A DNA stretch of 64,000 nucleotides, taken from the NCBI RefSeq assembly GCF_000382185.1, contig NZ_KB907784.1, forward strand, positions 992,001 to 1,056,000, in the 5' to 3' direction. Shown piece by piece: positions 25,484 to 34,154 of the stretch; the stretch's first letter is position 1; each line of letters starts with the position of its first letter. A model generated the notes under the pieces. The model saw only the letters and a list, made by a program, of their open reading frames with translations, searched no databases and was not told where the DNA came from. The position numbers and the translations under genes are program-made. Source of the stretch: Bordetella sp. FB-8. GTDB taxonomy: Bacteria; Pseudomonadota; Gammaproteobacteria; Burkholderiales; Burkholderiaceae_B.

Positions 25484-27049
25484 TCAAGCCTCGAGCCAGA
25501 CGAACTCGGCGAACCGGTAGCCCATGAGCATGCCCATGGGATTGGATTCCAGCCCCTTGACCCGCCGGTCATAGCCGTCCAGGAAACTGATGAAAGCCGG
25601 GACGATCGTGCCGCAATGCTCGGCGATCAGGACTTGCATGTCGCCGTACATCTTCTTGCGTTTTGCATCGTCCGTTTCGCCGCGCGAGGCCACCAGAAGC
25701 TGATCGAACTGTGCATTCTTCCAGCCTGACTCGTTCCATCGCGCGGACGAGTAGTAGAACTGGGAGAACAGCATGTCCAGCGTCGGCCGCGGATTGATCG
25801 AGCCGTAGGACATGGGATGCTTCATCCAGTGCTGCGACCAGTAGCCGTCGTACGGCACGCGGCGCACATTGAGCTTCAAGCCGACCTGGTTGCCGGCCTG
25901 CTGCAGCAGTTGGGCTCCTTCCACCGACCCATCGATCGGCTCCGAACAGACCAGGTCGCCGCCCAGGCCCTGCAGCTTGCCCTTCTTGACATGGAACTTG
26001 GCGCGCTCCAGATCGTAGGGGCGCTGCGGCAGGTTGGCGGCGTAGTAAGGATGCCAGGGCGGCACGGGATGGTCGTTGGCAACGGTACCGTAGCCATGCA
26101 GCGCGGTCTTGACGATCTGCTCGCGCGGCTGCAGGTAGCGCATCGCGTCGACGAAATCGGCATTGTTGCCGGGAGCCTGGTCCACGCGCACGATCAAATC
26201 GGTATACATGCCGCTCTTGGTTTCCAGAATGGCATGCTTTTTCGATTGCTTGAGCCGGACAGCGTCGCTGGGCTGAACCGAGGCGACCAGTTGCAGGTCG
26301 CCGGCGAGCAGCCCATTCAGGCGCGCCGAGGCGTCGGTCAGCCCGAGCAGCTCGACCTCGTCCAGGTAAGGCTTTCCGGGCTTCCAGAAGTTGGGGTTGC
26401 GCACGCCCACCGTGCTGCGCGCGGGCGTGAACGACTTGCATTTGAACGGGCCCGTGCCGATGCCCTTGCTGAAATCCTTGGTTCCGTCCTGCACGATGAG
26501 AAAGGGCGAAGTGCCCAGGATCGAGGGAAGATCGACGTTGGGGGCCACCAGCACGATCTGCACCGTATGCGCATCGACGGCATTGATCTGGGCGAACTGA
26601 TCTGCCAGCACTTTTGCCTGCGAGCCGGTTTCAGGCAGCTTATGGCGCGCCAGCGAAAACACCACGTCCTGGGCGGTCAGCGCCTTGCCATCGTGAAACG
26701 TCACGCCCTTGCGCAGCCGGAAGGTCCAGGTGATGCCATCCGGGCTGTCAAAGGATTCGGCCAGCGCGGGCTCGGCACGCATCTTGGCGCTCAGTTCCGT
26801 CAAGCCGCTGTAGAACATGAATTGGCGGATATAGTCGCCGGAGTTCGAACCCTTGGCCGGGTCCAGCGTGTCGGATACCGACGAATTGGCGGACGCCGCG
26901 CGCAGCTTGCCGCCGCGCTTGGGCATGGGCGCGGCTTGCGCGCTGGATATATCGCCCAGCACCAGCAGACCCGAGGCAGTGGAGGCAACGGCGCCCACGC
27001 CCATCATCTTGAGAATATCGCGACGCTTAACCGTGAAATTCGATGTCAT
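25484..27049 (-). CDS. Oligopeptide/amino-compound-binding protein (SBP family 5)
   Basis: 521 residues from ATG 27049; AGGAG lies 6 nt before this ATG, whereas it abuts the ATG at 27055. The N-terminus 'VKRRDILKMMGVGAVASTASG' with a twin arginine and hydrophobic core suggests Tat export, cleavage near 'AQA-APMP'. Mature part: 'YSGLTELSAKM', 'WTFRLRKGVTFHDGKALTAQDV' and 'LPSILGTSPFLIV' are SBP_bac_5 hallmarks. Catches the substrate for the permeases behind it. The substrate is unknown; neighbours suggest a modified amino acid or small peptide. Confidence 0.9.
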   Translation of the reverse strand: MTSNFTVKRRDILKMMGVGAVASTASGLLVLGDISSAQAAPMPKRGGKLRAASANSSVSDTLDPAKGSNSGDYIRQFMFYSGLTELSAKMRAEPALAESFDSPDGITWTFRLRKGVTFHDGKALTAQDVVFSLARHKLPETGSQAKVLADQFAQINAVDAHTVQIVLVAPNVDLPSILGTSPFLIVQDGTKDFSKGIGTGPFKCKSFTPARSTVGVRNPNFWKPGKPYLDEVELLGLTDASARLNGLLAGDLQLVASVQPSDAVRLKQSKKHAILETKSGMYTDLIVRVDQAPGNNADFVDAMRYLQPREQIVKTALHGYGTVANDHPVPPWHPYYAANLPQRPYDLERAKFHVKKGKLQGLGGDLVCSEPIDGSVEGAQLLQQAGNQVGLKLNVRRVPYDGYWSQHWMKHPMSYGSINPRPTLDMLFSQFYYSSARWNESGWKNAQFDQLLVASRGETDDAKRKKMYGDMQVLIAEHCGTIVPAFISFLDGYDRRVKGLESNPMGMLMGYRFAEFVWLEA

Positions 27050-27142
27050 GCTCATCTCCTTCAGAGAAATTGGCCATGCCCGGGCCGCCGGGACACCATG
27101 CCCCGCAAATCCCGCAATCGATAAAAACTTCCTTGACTCCCT

Positions 27143-27814
27143 TCATAGACCCACCACGGCGGCCAAGCCGCCGATATCGGGTATTTCCGTATAGCCGTAG
27201 TACGGCGCCCCCGAGGGTTCGTGCCCGCGGGCCACGAAAACCTTGTTCTTGATGCCCATGTCATGGGCAGTCATCAGGTCGTAGCGGAAGCTGGACGAGA
27301 CATGCAGGATGTCTTGCGGCCCGCAGCCCAACTGATCGAACATGTACTCGAAGGCCTTCATGTGCGGCTTGTAGGCCTGAGCCTGCTCGGCCGTGTAAAC
27401 GGCGTGAAACGGGACGCCAATTCGCGCGATGTTGTGGGAAATCTGCACGTTCATCGAATTTGTCAGTCCCACCAAGGGGAACTCTTTAGCGACCTTGGCC
27501 AGACCGGCCGTGACGTCGGGATGCGGCCCCCAGTTCGGCACCTGGTCATAGATGATCTTGCCGTCGCCCTCGCGATACGCCACGCCGCAGCGCTTGCAGG
27601 TTCGACGGATGGCATTGTCGACCACGTTGAAGTAAGGCTTCCAGTCGTCGAGCACTTCGTCCAGGCGATACGCCGAGAACACGCTGATGAATTCATCCAT
27701 CTTGCCGGCTGGGACGCGATCGGCGTACAGCTTGTTGGCCGCGTTCGCCATTTCAAAGTAGATCAGCGTGCCTTGGACATCGAAAGTGATGTATTTGGGC
27801 TTGAAACTCGCCAT
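27143..27814 (-). CDS. HAD-superfamily protein, haloacid dehalogenase type II-like
   Basis: 223 residues from ATG 27814 (GAGG 6 nt upstream). 'YITFDVQGTLI' carries the HAD nucleophile D12; the second acidic residue of phosphatases (DxD) is replaced by Q14, as in dehalogenase-type members (DxYGT). 'GLTNSMNVQ' gives motif II Ser/Thr and 'SSSFRYDLMTAHDMGIKNKVF' motif III/IV. It could hydrolyse a C-halogen or C-phosphate bond. In the operon between aldehyde dehydrogenase and the transporter, dephosphorylation of a kinase product is conceivable but the missing second Asp argues against it. Confidence 0.8.
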   Translation of the reverse strand: MASFKPKYITFDVQGTLIYFEMANAANKLYADRVPAGKMDEFISVFSAYRLDEVLDDWKPYFNVVDNAIRRTCKRCGVAYREGDGKIIYDQVPNWGPHPDVTAGLAKVAKEFPLVGLTNSMNVQISHNIARIGVPFHAVYTAEQAQAYKPHMKAFEYMFDQLGCGPQDILHVSSSFRYDLMTAHDMGIKNKVFVARGHEPSGAPYYGYTEIPDIGGLAAVVGL

Positions 27815-27858
27815 TTTTCGCCTCGGGAAAAGTTGATTGCGGGCCGTGGCGGCCCAGG

Positions 27859-29328
27859 TCAGAAATCGATGAGCACGCTCTTGTAGCGAAGGTTGGATTC
27901 GAAAGCCTGGCGGCCCAGATCCTTGCCTATACCCGAGCCCTTGAAGCCGCCCGTCGGAATAATGAAATCGCCCGTCCGGCCAAAGCGGTTGACCCAAACA
28001 GTGCCCGCCGCCAGTCTGCGGGTGGCGCGCATGGCCCGGCCCAGATCCTGGGTATGCACGCAGGCGGCAAGTCCATAGGTCGGATGATCGGCCAGCGCCA
28101 GGCCTTGCTCTTCTTCGTCGAAAACCTGGACCGTCAGTACCGGGCCGAAGATTTCCTCGCGCACTGCCAGCATGCCGTCGTCGACGCCGGTAAGAACGGT
28201 CGGACGGTAGAAATAGCCGCCCAACTCGTGTTCGAAGAATCCGCCGCCGCAATAGGCCGCGGCGCCGCAGGCCAGGCTGTCGCGCACCGCCGCGTCGACC
28301 TTCATGGCCTGGCGCTCGTTGATGAGCGGCGCATAGCGGGTCGCTTCGCGCCAGGTCAGACCGGGGCGCACAGACGCCACCATGGCCGCGATCTTCTCGA
28401 GCAGTTGTTCGGCAATACCGCGCTGCACGATCAGGCGCGATCCCGACACGCAGGCTTGCCCGGCATTGGACGTAAAGCCGCGGACAACGCGATCGGCCAG
28501 CGTATCCAGATCGCCGGCATCGGCATAGACCAGCTGCGGACTCTTGCCGCCCAACTCCAGCGTCACCGGCTTCATACCATGATGCGCGGCGTCGGTCATA
28601 ACGGCCGCCCCGGTCAGCGTCGACCCGGTGAACGAGACCTTGCGTATCAACGGATGCTTCACCAAGGCTGACCCGGCGACTGCACCGCGCCCCTGGATCA
28701 CATTGAAGACGCCGGCCGGCACCCCGGCCTGCACCGCCAGCTCGGCAAACCGCACCGTCGAAAACGGTGTCAGCTCAGACGGCTTGAGTACGATGGCATT
28801 TCCCGCCGCCAACGCCGGACCGCATTTCCAGGAAGCCATCGACAGGGGGAAATTCCAGGGCGCAATCGCCCCTACTACGCCATAAGGTTCGGTCAGTATC
28901 AGACCCAGGCTGTCGCGTCGCGTAGGCACGGCGTCACCGCCAAACTTGTCGGCACACTCGGCAAAGAAACGTATGCACTCCGCCGAGAAAGGGACTTCAT
29001 GCGAAAAGCTGTCACGTATCGGCCGGGTGGAGCCCACCGACTCCAGGCGCGCCAGTTCTCCCGCGTGGGTATCGATCAAATCCGCCCAGCGGCGCAGGAC
29101 GCGGCCGCGCTCGCGCGGCGGCCGATGCCCCCAACCGCTCTCCTGCCAGGCCTGCTGCGCATTGCTTACCGCCTCGTCGACGATTTCGGCGCTCGCGTCC
29201 GGAACAAAGGCCAGCAGCTTGCCATCGGAAGGCCGCCGCACCTCAAGCGACGGGCCGCCCTGTGCGGACTTTCCGCCTATGAAGTGACCTGGGGGAAGGG
29301 CTACGTCTTCCGGTTCAAAATCCAGCAT
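27859..29328 (-). CDS. Aldehyde dehydrogenase, NAD(P)+-dependent
   Basis: 489 residues. 'GAIAPWNFPLSMASWKCGPAL', 'FTGSTLTGAAV', catalytic Glu in 'LELGGKSPQLVY' and nucleophile Cys in 'NAGQACVSGSR'. The C-terminal 'WVNRFGRTGDFIIPTGGFKGSGIGKDLG' resembles gamma-glutamylaminobutyraldehyde/betaine aldehyde dehydrogenases. First gene of the transporter operon, behind a 275-bp promoter region with a motif shared with the kinase promoter. I infer oxidation of the aldehyde released by the phospho-lyase-like enzyme at 29604. Confidence 0.9.
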   Translation of the reverse strand: MLDFEPEDVALPPGHFIGGKSAQGGPSLEVRRPSDGKLLAFVPDASAEIVDEAVSNAQQAWQESGWGHRPPRERGRVLRRWADLIDTHAGELARLESVGSTRPIRDSFSHEVPFSAECIRFFAECADKFGGDAVPTRRDSLGLILTEPYGVVGAIAPWNFPLSMASWKCGPALAAGNAIVLKPSELTPFSTVRFAELAVQAGVPAGVFNVIQGRGAVAGSALVKHPLIRKVSFTGSTLTGAAVMTDAAHHGMKPVTLELGGKSPQLVYADAGDLDTLADRVVRGFTSNAGQACVSGSRLIVQRGIAEQLLEKIAAMVASVRPGLTWREATRYAPLINERQAMKVDAAVRDSLACGAAAYCGGGFFEHELGGYFYRPTVLTGVDDGMLAVREEIFGPVLTVQVFDEEEQGLALADHPTYGLAACVHTQDLGRAMRATRRLAAGTVWVNRFGRTGDFIIPTGGFKGSGIGKDLGRQAFESNLRYKSVLIDF

Positions 29329-29603
29329 TTCGACTGCGCCTAAGGTTTTTGCTGTTCCGGGGTGTTTTCAAGCACCCAACAAACAAGATATTGAAATTAT
29401 TTTCAATCCTAGGATTGAGACTAATGGCTGTCAATACTTACTCGGGTAAGTCCCACCCCTGTATTTCCTTCTGAAGGCCCGCGTCGCGCCAGCTGAATCT
29501 GACATCGAAGCTTGATGCAATATATTAAAAATGGTCTTGCCTTCGGGAGCGGCCACCATGGCCCATGGGGGCCGGCGGCAAGGCCGGGACCGGATACCGG
29601 ACC
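29329..29603 (-). promoter_or_regulatory. Promoter region of aldehyde dehydrogenase/transporter operon with dyads and XRE-type site
   Basis: 275 bp, AT-rich. Holds ATTGAAA-TTAT-TTTCAAT (29390-29407), overlapping the perfect 14-bp palindrome CAATCCTAGGATTG (29404-29417), and further upstream the minus-strand motif ATTTTTAATATATTG (29518-29532). That motif recurs in the kinase promoter (32269-32283) and, with two or three changes, beside the XRE-cupin start (32984-32998). No gene is visible here. Confidence 0.5.
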
Positions 29604-30941
29604 TCACCCAGCCTGCTGGATAGCTTTCCCCAGGACGCCTTTGAAAGCCTGGAGGAATTGGTCCACATGGTCGTTGGTACAAACCAACGGCGGCCGGATC
29701 TTCAGAGTGTCCTCGTTGGCGCCGGTCGAACTGATGAGAACGCCGTCCTCACGCATCAGATTCACGACATTGAGCGTGATGGACCGCCGCTTCGCGCAAT
29801 CGTCTTGCGGCCGCCCAAGATCGACACCGAAAAACAGGCCCGCGTTTCGAATCGCGCGGATACCCTGCGATTTCCCCGCGAGTTCAATCAGACCCGCTTT
29901 CATATATTCACTGACGGCAAGCGCGTGCTGCGGGACGCGTTCGCGCTGCAGGACCGTCAACACCGCATCAGCTGCCGCGATGCCCACAGTGTTGCCGGCG
30001 AATGTATTGGAATAGCGGGCAGTTGCGCCAAAGCGGTCCATAGCCCACTTACGGCCGACTACGGCGCCGATCGGAAAGCCGTTGCCCATCGGCTTGCCGA
30101 GCGTCACCAGATCGGGGACCACGCCATGCCGCTCGAAACCCCACATGTGCGCGCCTGTGCGTCCGAATCCCGGCTGCACCTCATCGGAGATCACGAGGCC
30201 GTTGAATTGCCGAACCGCTGCGACCGCCCCTGCGATGAAGCCGGGCGGATCGACCCAGACGCCGTCGCTTGAGAAAATACTGTCGAAAAGCAGCGCGGCG
30301 ACACCTATGCCGCGTCGGTTTAAATCCGTGATTGCAGCGCGTACCTGCGCTTCGAAAAAAGCCGCGGCCTGCGCCTGCGGTACTCCCGCAGGCCCGGGCA
30401 GCGCAACCATGCGAACCGAGGGACTGAGCTTGACCGCATCACCCAGGTTCGGCGACACCGCAGCGACAGCGGCGCTTGTGCCGTGATAGGCATAGGTGGA
30501 AACAATCACGCCCTCGTTGCCGCTTGCCAGCCTGGCGATGCGCAACGCCAAATCGTTGGATTCGCTGCCGGTACAGGTGAAAACAACGCGGTTCAGTTCC
30601 CCTGGAAAAGTCGCCACCAGGTTTTCCGCATAATCGACAAGCCTGGGCTCGAGATATCGGGTGTTCGCACTGATCCGACCGGCCTGTTCGGCCATCGCGG
30701 CGTTCACTTCGGGGTGGCAATGGCCCAGGGAAGGCACATTATTGTAGAAGTCGAGATAGGGCTTTCCGTCAGGGTCGAACAGCCACATGCCCTCCCCTCT
30801 GACGAAGTGCACGGGCTTGCGATACTGCAGCCTGTATGACGATCCTAACACCTCGTCGCGCCTGGCAATGAGTTCCGCTTCACGGGCAGGCAGTACCGCT
30901 TCCCCCGGGACGTAGCGATTGGGCATTAAATCTGTCGACAT
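29604..30941 (-). CDS. Class III PLP enzyme, ethanolamine-phosphate/5-phosphohydroxylysine phospho-lyase-like
   Basis: 445 residues. 'FTCTGSESNDLALRIAR', 'VISDEVQPGFGRTG' and PLP Lys in 'TLGKPMGNGFPIGAVV'. Beyond general aminotransferase features it resembles the mammalian AGXT2L enzymes (ETNPPL/PHYKPL): 'YLDFYNNVPSLGHCHP', 'NTRYLEPRLVDYAENL' and 'VLISSTGANEDTLKIRPPL' have close counterparts there. Those enzymes eliminate phosphate and ammonia from phosphorylated amino-alcohols to give an aldehyde. The APH-type kinase directly upstream would supply the phosphorylated substrate, which supports lyase rather than transaminase activity. Ordinary transamination cannot be excluded. Confidence 0.82.
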   Translation of the reverse strand: MSTDLMPNRYVPGEAVLPAREAELIARRDEVLGSSYRLQYRKPVHFVRGEGMWLFDPDGKPYLDFYNNVPSLGHCHPEVNAAMAEQAGRISANTRYLEPRLVDYAENLVATFPGELNRVVFTCTGSESNDLALRIARLASGNEGVIVSTYAYHGTSAAVAAVSPNLGDAVKLSPSVRMVALPGPAGVPQAQAAAFFEAQVRAAITDLNRRGIGVAALLFDSIFSSDGVWVDPPGFIAGAVAAVRQFNGLVISDEVQPGFGRTGAHMWGFERHGVVPDLVTLGKPMGNGFPIGAVVGRKWAMDRFGATARYSNTFAGNTVGIAAADAVLTVLQRERVPQHALAVSEYMKAGLIELAGKSQGIRAIRNAGLFFGVDLGRPQDDCAKRRSITLNVVNLMREDGVLISSTGANEDTLKIRPPLVCTNDHVDQFLQAFKGVLGKAIQQAG

Positions 30942-31034
30942 AGATCACCTGATTGATAAAAGCAGGATGGATGACAAGCCGCGTGCAGCGCGCGAGTCCT
31001 CGGCTTGAAAATCATTCGCCTGATTGGACATCGC

Positions 31035-32150
31035 CTAGCGCCTCTCGACGGATATCGCGGCGCGGACCGCCGCCTGCTGCGCTTGCTCGGACAGCGAATT
31101 CAGGATGGCCAGACCACGCTCCGCGCGCGCGACGCTCTTTTTGATATAGGCCGCGTCGGCCGGAAAAAGATGGGCGCGCCAGTAGTTAATGAGTATCAGC
31201 GCGCTTTGTCTCGCCTTCATCAACCCCACCAGCAGTCGCGCCTCGATGCGCGATAGCGGCAGGACGCTGGCGTAGCCGGCAATGAGATCTTGCGCACCGC
31301 CAAGCTCTCGCTCCGGGTCGCGCACAAAATGGCTCGCGGCGATAGCCAGGTCCTGAATTCGCGGCCCCCAGCAACCGTCACCAAAATCGATGAAGGCAAC
31401 GCCGGTCTTATCGACGAACGTATTGAACGGGCTCGGATCGTTATGCACGAGCTGCCACGCCACGTCCCGCAGCTGGGGTTCGATGACTTCCTCGTAGTTC
31501 TTTAATGCGAGACGAACGGCATCGGCAATACCCCCAGGCGGAAGATATCTTTCAAACTCCACGAGAGCGGGCCAGCAGCCGACCTGCCAGAGGACCGGCC
31601 GCAGCATCGAGGGAACCGCATCCAGGCTGGCGAGCGCCAGATCCAACCGCGCCAGCGCCTGGCCCGCGCGAAAAAGCACATCGGGCGCCGGGGCCGTTTC
31701 GTGCAGGGAACTGCCGCCGACGCGCGTTTGCAGATACCCACAGCAATGGCCTTGTTTGAACAGCAAGGCTCCGCTGGTCGTGCGCTGAACATGGGGCGCG
31801 CCAAAGCCTTGCGCACCGACCAATGCCGCAAGCACGCAAGCTTGAAAACCGAAGCTTTCCAAGGCTCCAGGATGGGACGATGTCTTGAAAATGAGCTGCC
31901 GGCCATCCGCCAGCACGACGCTCGCCGTGTGCTCGATTTCCGAGGAAAGCGCCTTGATCGCGCCATGCAGCCCATAGTGGCGCCCAAGCAGCTCGGCCAA
32001 GACGCCCTCCTGAACCGCGTCGGGCTTGGCCGCCAGCGCGGCTGCCGCGTCCCGGAAATACTGCCTGCCGGAAGTTTTCCGAAGCACGGCGTCTGCCTCG
32101 CCTGCGGCCGGAGCACCGTCGACGAGCGGCTGGCGGGAATCCGCCGACAT
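31035..32150 (-). CDS. APH-family small-molecule kinase, hydroxylysine-kinase-like
   Basis: 371 residues from ATG 32150; no strong ribosome site, longer frames are unsupported. Aminoglycoside/choline phosphotransferase fold: ATP lobe 'GRQLIFKTSS', catalytic 'VHNDPSPFNTFVD' and metal-binding 'FIDFGDGCWGPRIQDLA'. Mammalian hydroxylysine kinase (HYKK/AGPHD1) is of this superfamily. It stands immediately before the AGXT2L-like lyase and may be cotranscribed (93 bp apart). I infer phosphorylation of the hydroxyl group of an amino acid or amino-alcohol. Confidence 0.8.
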   Translation of the reverse strand: MSADSRQPLVDGAPAAGEADAVLRKTSGRQYFRDAAAALAAKPDAVQEGVLAELLGRHYGLHGAIKALSSEIEHTASVVLADGRQLIFKTSSHPGALESFGFQACVLAALVGAQGFGAPHVQRTTSGALLFKQGHCCGYLQTRVGGSSLHETAPAPDVLFRAGQALARLDLALASLDAVPSMLRPVLWQVGCWPALVEFERYLPPGGIADAVRLALKNYEEVIEPQLRDVAWQLVHNDPSPFNTFVDKTGVAFIDFGDGCWGPRIQDLAIAASHFVRDPERELGGAQDLIAGYASVLPLSRIEARLLVGLMKARQSALILINYWRAHLFPADAAYIKKSVARAERGLAILNSLSEQAQQAAVRAAISVERR

Positions 32151-32304
32151 CGCATTGTCACAAGAGTTCAATCTTGGAATTCCTTTCACCGGGCCCCGGC
32201 AGGCAGGCCAACGCAACGCATGGGCCTTGTTTTCTCACCACGTCGGCAATAAAGGCGCAGGTAATTAACACTATATTAAAAATTCAGGCGACAACCCTCG
32301 ACTG
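32151..32304 (-). promoter_or_regulatory. Promoter of kinase/lyase genes with XRE-type site
   Basis: Minus-strand ATTTTTAATATAGTG at 32269-32283 (the 12-mer ATTTTTAATATA is identical to that in the aldehyde dehydrogenase promoter). Followed by GTTAATTAC. AT-rich patch in a GC-rich background. Confidence 0.5.
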
Positions 32305-32979
32305 TCAGAGGTGAACAACGGAAGATTTGGTATTCATGATCCACAACACCTGGGCAGGCTTTTCGCAGGCATTCTCAACCCAGTGCAACAGCAGGCTGTT
32401 GAATTGAAAGCTGTCCCCCACCCCAAGCCGCTCGGTGGATTCACCCACGGTCAGATCGATCTCGCCCTCGAGCACCACACCAGCCTTCTCTCCAGGGCCG
32501 GTAAGGATATCCACCGACTTCGTGTGCGGCGGAAATGAAATGAGCATGAACTTGATGTCGTAATCGCCGTGCGGCGAAAGCAACTCTTTTTGCAGCCCGC
32601 CCTTGCCCACCGAGAAATGCGGCCTGTCCTTGACGCGGCGCACGAACTCGGGAGGCATTTCATTCACGACCGGATATCCCTCGTCTCCTTCGAGCAGGGT
32701 GGTCAGCGGTATTCCCAATGCCTCGCGCAAGCGCTCCAGCGTGCGTACGGACGGATTGGAAAGACTGCGCTCGATCTGGCTGATCATGCCGACGGACACG
32801 CCCGACTTGTCGGCCAATTGCACCAGCGATAGATCCGCCGCACGGCGCAAATCGCGCAGCCTGGCCCCCAGCGGCGGCGCATTTCGGGATGAAGGTGCCG
32901 CACGCCGGCGCTGCACAGCCGATTTGCGGGCAGGGGAAGCATCTTTCGTTTTTGTTTGCATTCTATTGATCCGATCCAT
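32305..32979 (-). CDS. XRE-family regulator with C-terminal cupin domain (PuuR-like)
   Basis: 224 residues from ATG 32979; ATG 32961 ('MQTKTKD') is an equally plausible start, and the frame further upstream is unsupported. Basic, Ser/Ala-rich N-terminus, then helix-turn-helix (about 50-105: 'LGARLRDLRRAADLSLVQLADKSGVS', split here as a cue, with 'ISQIERSLSNPSVRTLERL'). Cupin_2 domain follows (about 145-215, 'GPGEKAGVVLEGEIDLTVG'). The family senses a small molecule through the cupin. It ends the block and a matching motif lies just before its own start, so autoregulation and control of the two adjacent operons are likely. Confidence 0.88.
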   Translation of the reverse strand: MDRINRMQTKTKDASPARKSAVQRRRAAPSSRNAPPLGARLRDLRRAADLSLVQLADKSGVSVGMISQIERSLSNPSVRTLERLREALGIPLTTLLEGDEGYPVVNEMPPEFVRRVKDRPHFSVGKGGLQKELLSPHGDYDIKFMLISFPPHTKSVDILTGPGEKAGVVLEGEIDLTVGESTERLGVGDSFQFNSLLLHWVENACEKPAQVLWIMNTKSSVVHL

Positions 32980-33133
32980 GGCGATTTTCAATATTCTGAC
33001 ATATTCTGCTGAAAAAGCACCCATTGAATGCCTGTTTTCGTGTCGACCCTGGGCCTGTGCGGAATTTTCCACTTCCACTTCCAAGGCAATTCCTGGCCAA
33101 TTGCGCTTTGGGCGCGTCTTATAATTCGCGGCC
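32980..33133. promoter_or_regulatory. Divergent promoter region, XRE-cupin regulator versus DUF2946 gene
   Basis: Plus-strand ATTTTCAATATTCTG (32984-32998) matches the motif of the other two promoters, and a partial copy CATATTCTG follows at once (33001-33009), giving a direct repeat of ATATTCTG. Location 5 bp from the regulator's start codon suits autorepression. For the plus-strand genes no clear promoter can be read. Confidence 0.45.
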
Positions 33134-33556
33134 ATGGACTCCCTGCCCCGTTCACACTTCACGCGCAGCCGGACCGCCTGGCTTGGCCTGCTGGCCATGT
33201 GCATGGTGGTTTTCGCGCCGCTGGTCAGCCAGTCGCTGATGGCCTTGCGCATGGGACAGGCGCGGATACAGGCCATCGAACACCAGCTCTGCTCGGCCGA
33301 CAGTCAGGACGCGGCGGCCATGCGCCCGCATACCGGCCATACGGGCACGCAAGACGGTCCGATGTCCGCCTGCGGCTACTGCAACTTCCTGGCCGGCCAT
33401 GCCGCCCTGCCCGTCATCCCGGCGGCGGCGCTGGCGCTCGTTCTGCTCATGCGCATCGCGTCGGTGGCCATGCCGGCGCAGCGCCATATCGCCTGCTCAG
33501 CCTTTCCTTCGGGCCGTCCCCGGGGTCCGCCTGTTTTTCCTCGTCTAACCGCGTAA
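33134..33556 (+). CDS. DUF2946-type membrane protein
   Basis: 140 residues. N-terminal membrane helix (about 15-37, 'AWLGLLAMCMVVFAPLVSQ'), a His/Cys-containing middle ('HQLCSADS', 'HTGHTG', 'CGYCNFLAGHAALP'), and a second helix near 95-115. This is the usual layout of DUF2946, small proteins often found beside copper-handling or TonB genes. The paired Cys and His could bind metal. It precedes a PCu(A)C copper chaperone by 82 bp. Confidence 0.75.
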   Translation: MDSLPRSHFTRSRTAWLGLLAMCMVVFAPLVSQSLMALRMGQARIQAIEHQLCSADSQDAAAMRPHTGHTGTQDGPMSACGYCNFLAGHAALPVIPAAALALVLLMRIASVAMPAQRHIACSAFPSGRPRGPPVFPRLTA

Positions 33557-33638
33557 GTCGCCGCGCCTGGCGCAGGGCGCCTGATCATGCCGCGCGCATA
33601 TCCGGTGCGACCGAATGGAATTGACCTAGGAGAAAACA

Positions 33639-34154
33639 ATGAAACAAGCAATTATGCTGGCGGGCCTGCTCGCCCTGCCCGCCGCCGCGGCGTATGCCCA
33701 GGGCGGCGGCATGCCCGGTATGTCCCCAAGCGCAACGATGCACGATATGGCGCCCAGCCAGGCAAGCGCTGCTCCCGAAAATGTATCGATACAGGGCTGC
33801 TGGATCCGGCTGCTGCCCGGCGGTGCGCCTTCGGCCGGCTACTTCACGGTCGAGAATTCGGGAAACGAGCCTGTTTCCCTCGTGGGCGTGCATACCGATG
33901 CATTCGGTATGGCCATGCTGCACCAGACCCGCAAGGACAGCAAAGGGATGATGGGCATGTCACCCGTGAGCGATGTGCCGGTGCCGCCCAAAGGGCGGCT
34001 CGCTTTCGCGCCCGGCGGCTATCACGTCATGCTGGAAAAACCGACCAGACCGCTACACGCCGGCGACAAAGTCGCGCTGACGCTGCGCTTGGGCGGCAAC
34101 CGGATGCTGAGGACTCAGTGCGAAGCCCGCTCGCCCGCCTCCGCCGCGAAATGA
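33639..34154 (+). CDS. Periplasmic copper chaperone, PCu(A)C family
   Basis: 171 residues; AGGAG 7 nt before the ATG. Signal peptide with cleavage near 'AYA-QGGG'. Met/His-rich 'GGMPGMSPSATMHDM' linker, then the PCu(A)C fold: 'PSAGYFTVENSGNEPVSLVGV', 'MLHQTRKDSKGMMGMSPV' and 'LAFAPGGYHVMLEKP', providing the His/Met ligands of the family's Cu(I) site (H-x-n-M...H-x-M). It normally delivers copper to CuA/CuB oxidases, yet the oxidase-like genes downstream are of the copper-free bd superfamily. Confidence 0.9.
   Translation: MKQAIMLAGLLALPAAAAYAQGGGMPGMSPSATMHDMAPSQASAAPENVSIQGCWIRLLPGGAPSAGYFTVENSGNEPVSLVGVHTDAFGMAMLHQTRKDSKGMMGMSPVSDVPVPPKGRLAFAPGGYHVMLEKPTRPLHAGDKVALTLRLGGNRMLRTQCEARSPASAAK

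Noticed and set aside
32980..33276. Extended N-terminus for the XRE-cupin regulator
   Set aside because: It would cover the promoter region with the shared motif and overlap the DUF2946 gene; the family normally begins shortly before the helix-turn-helix.
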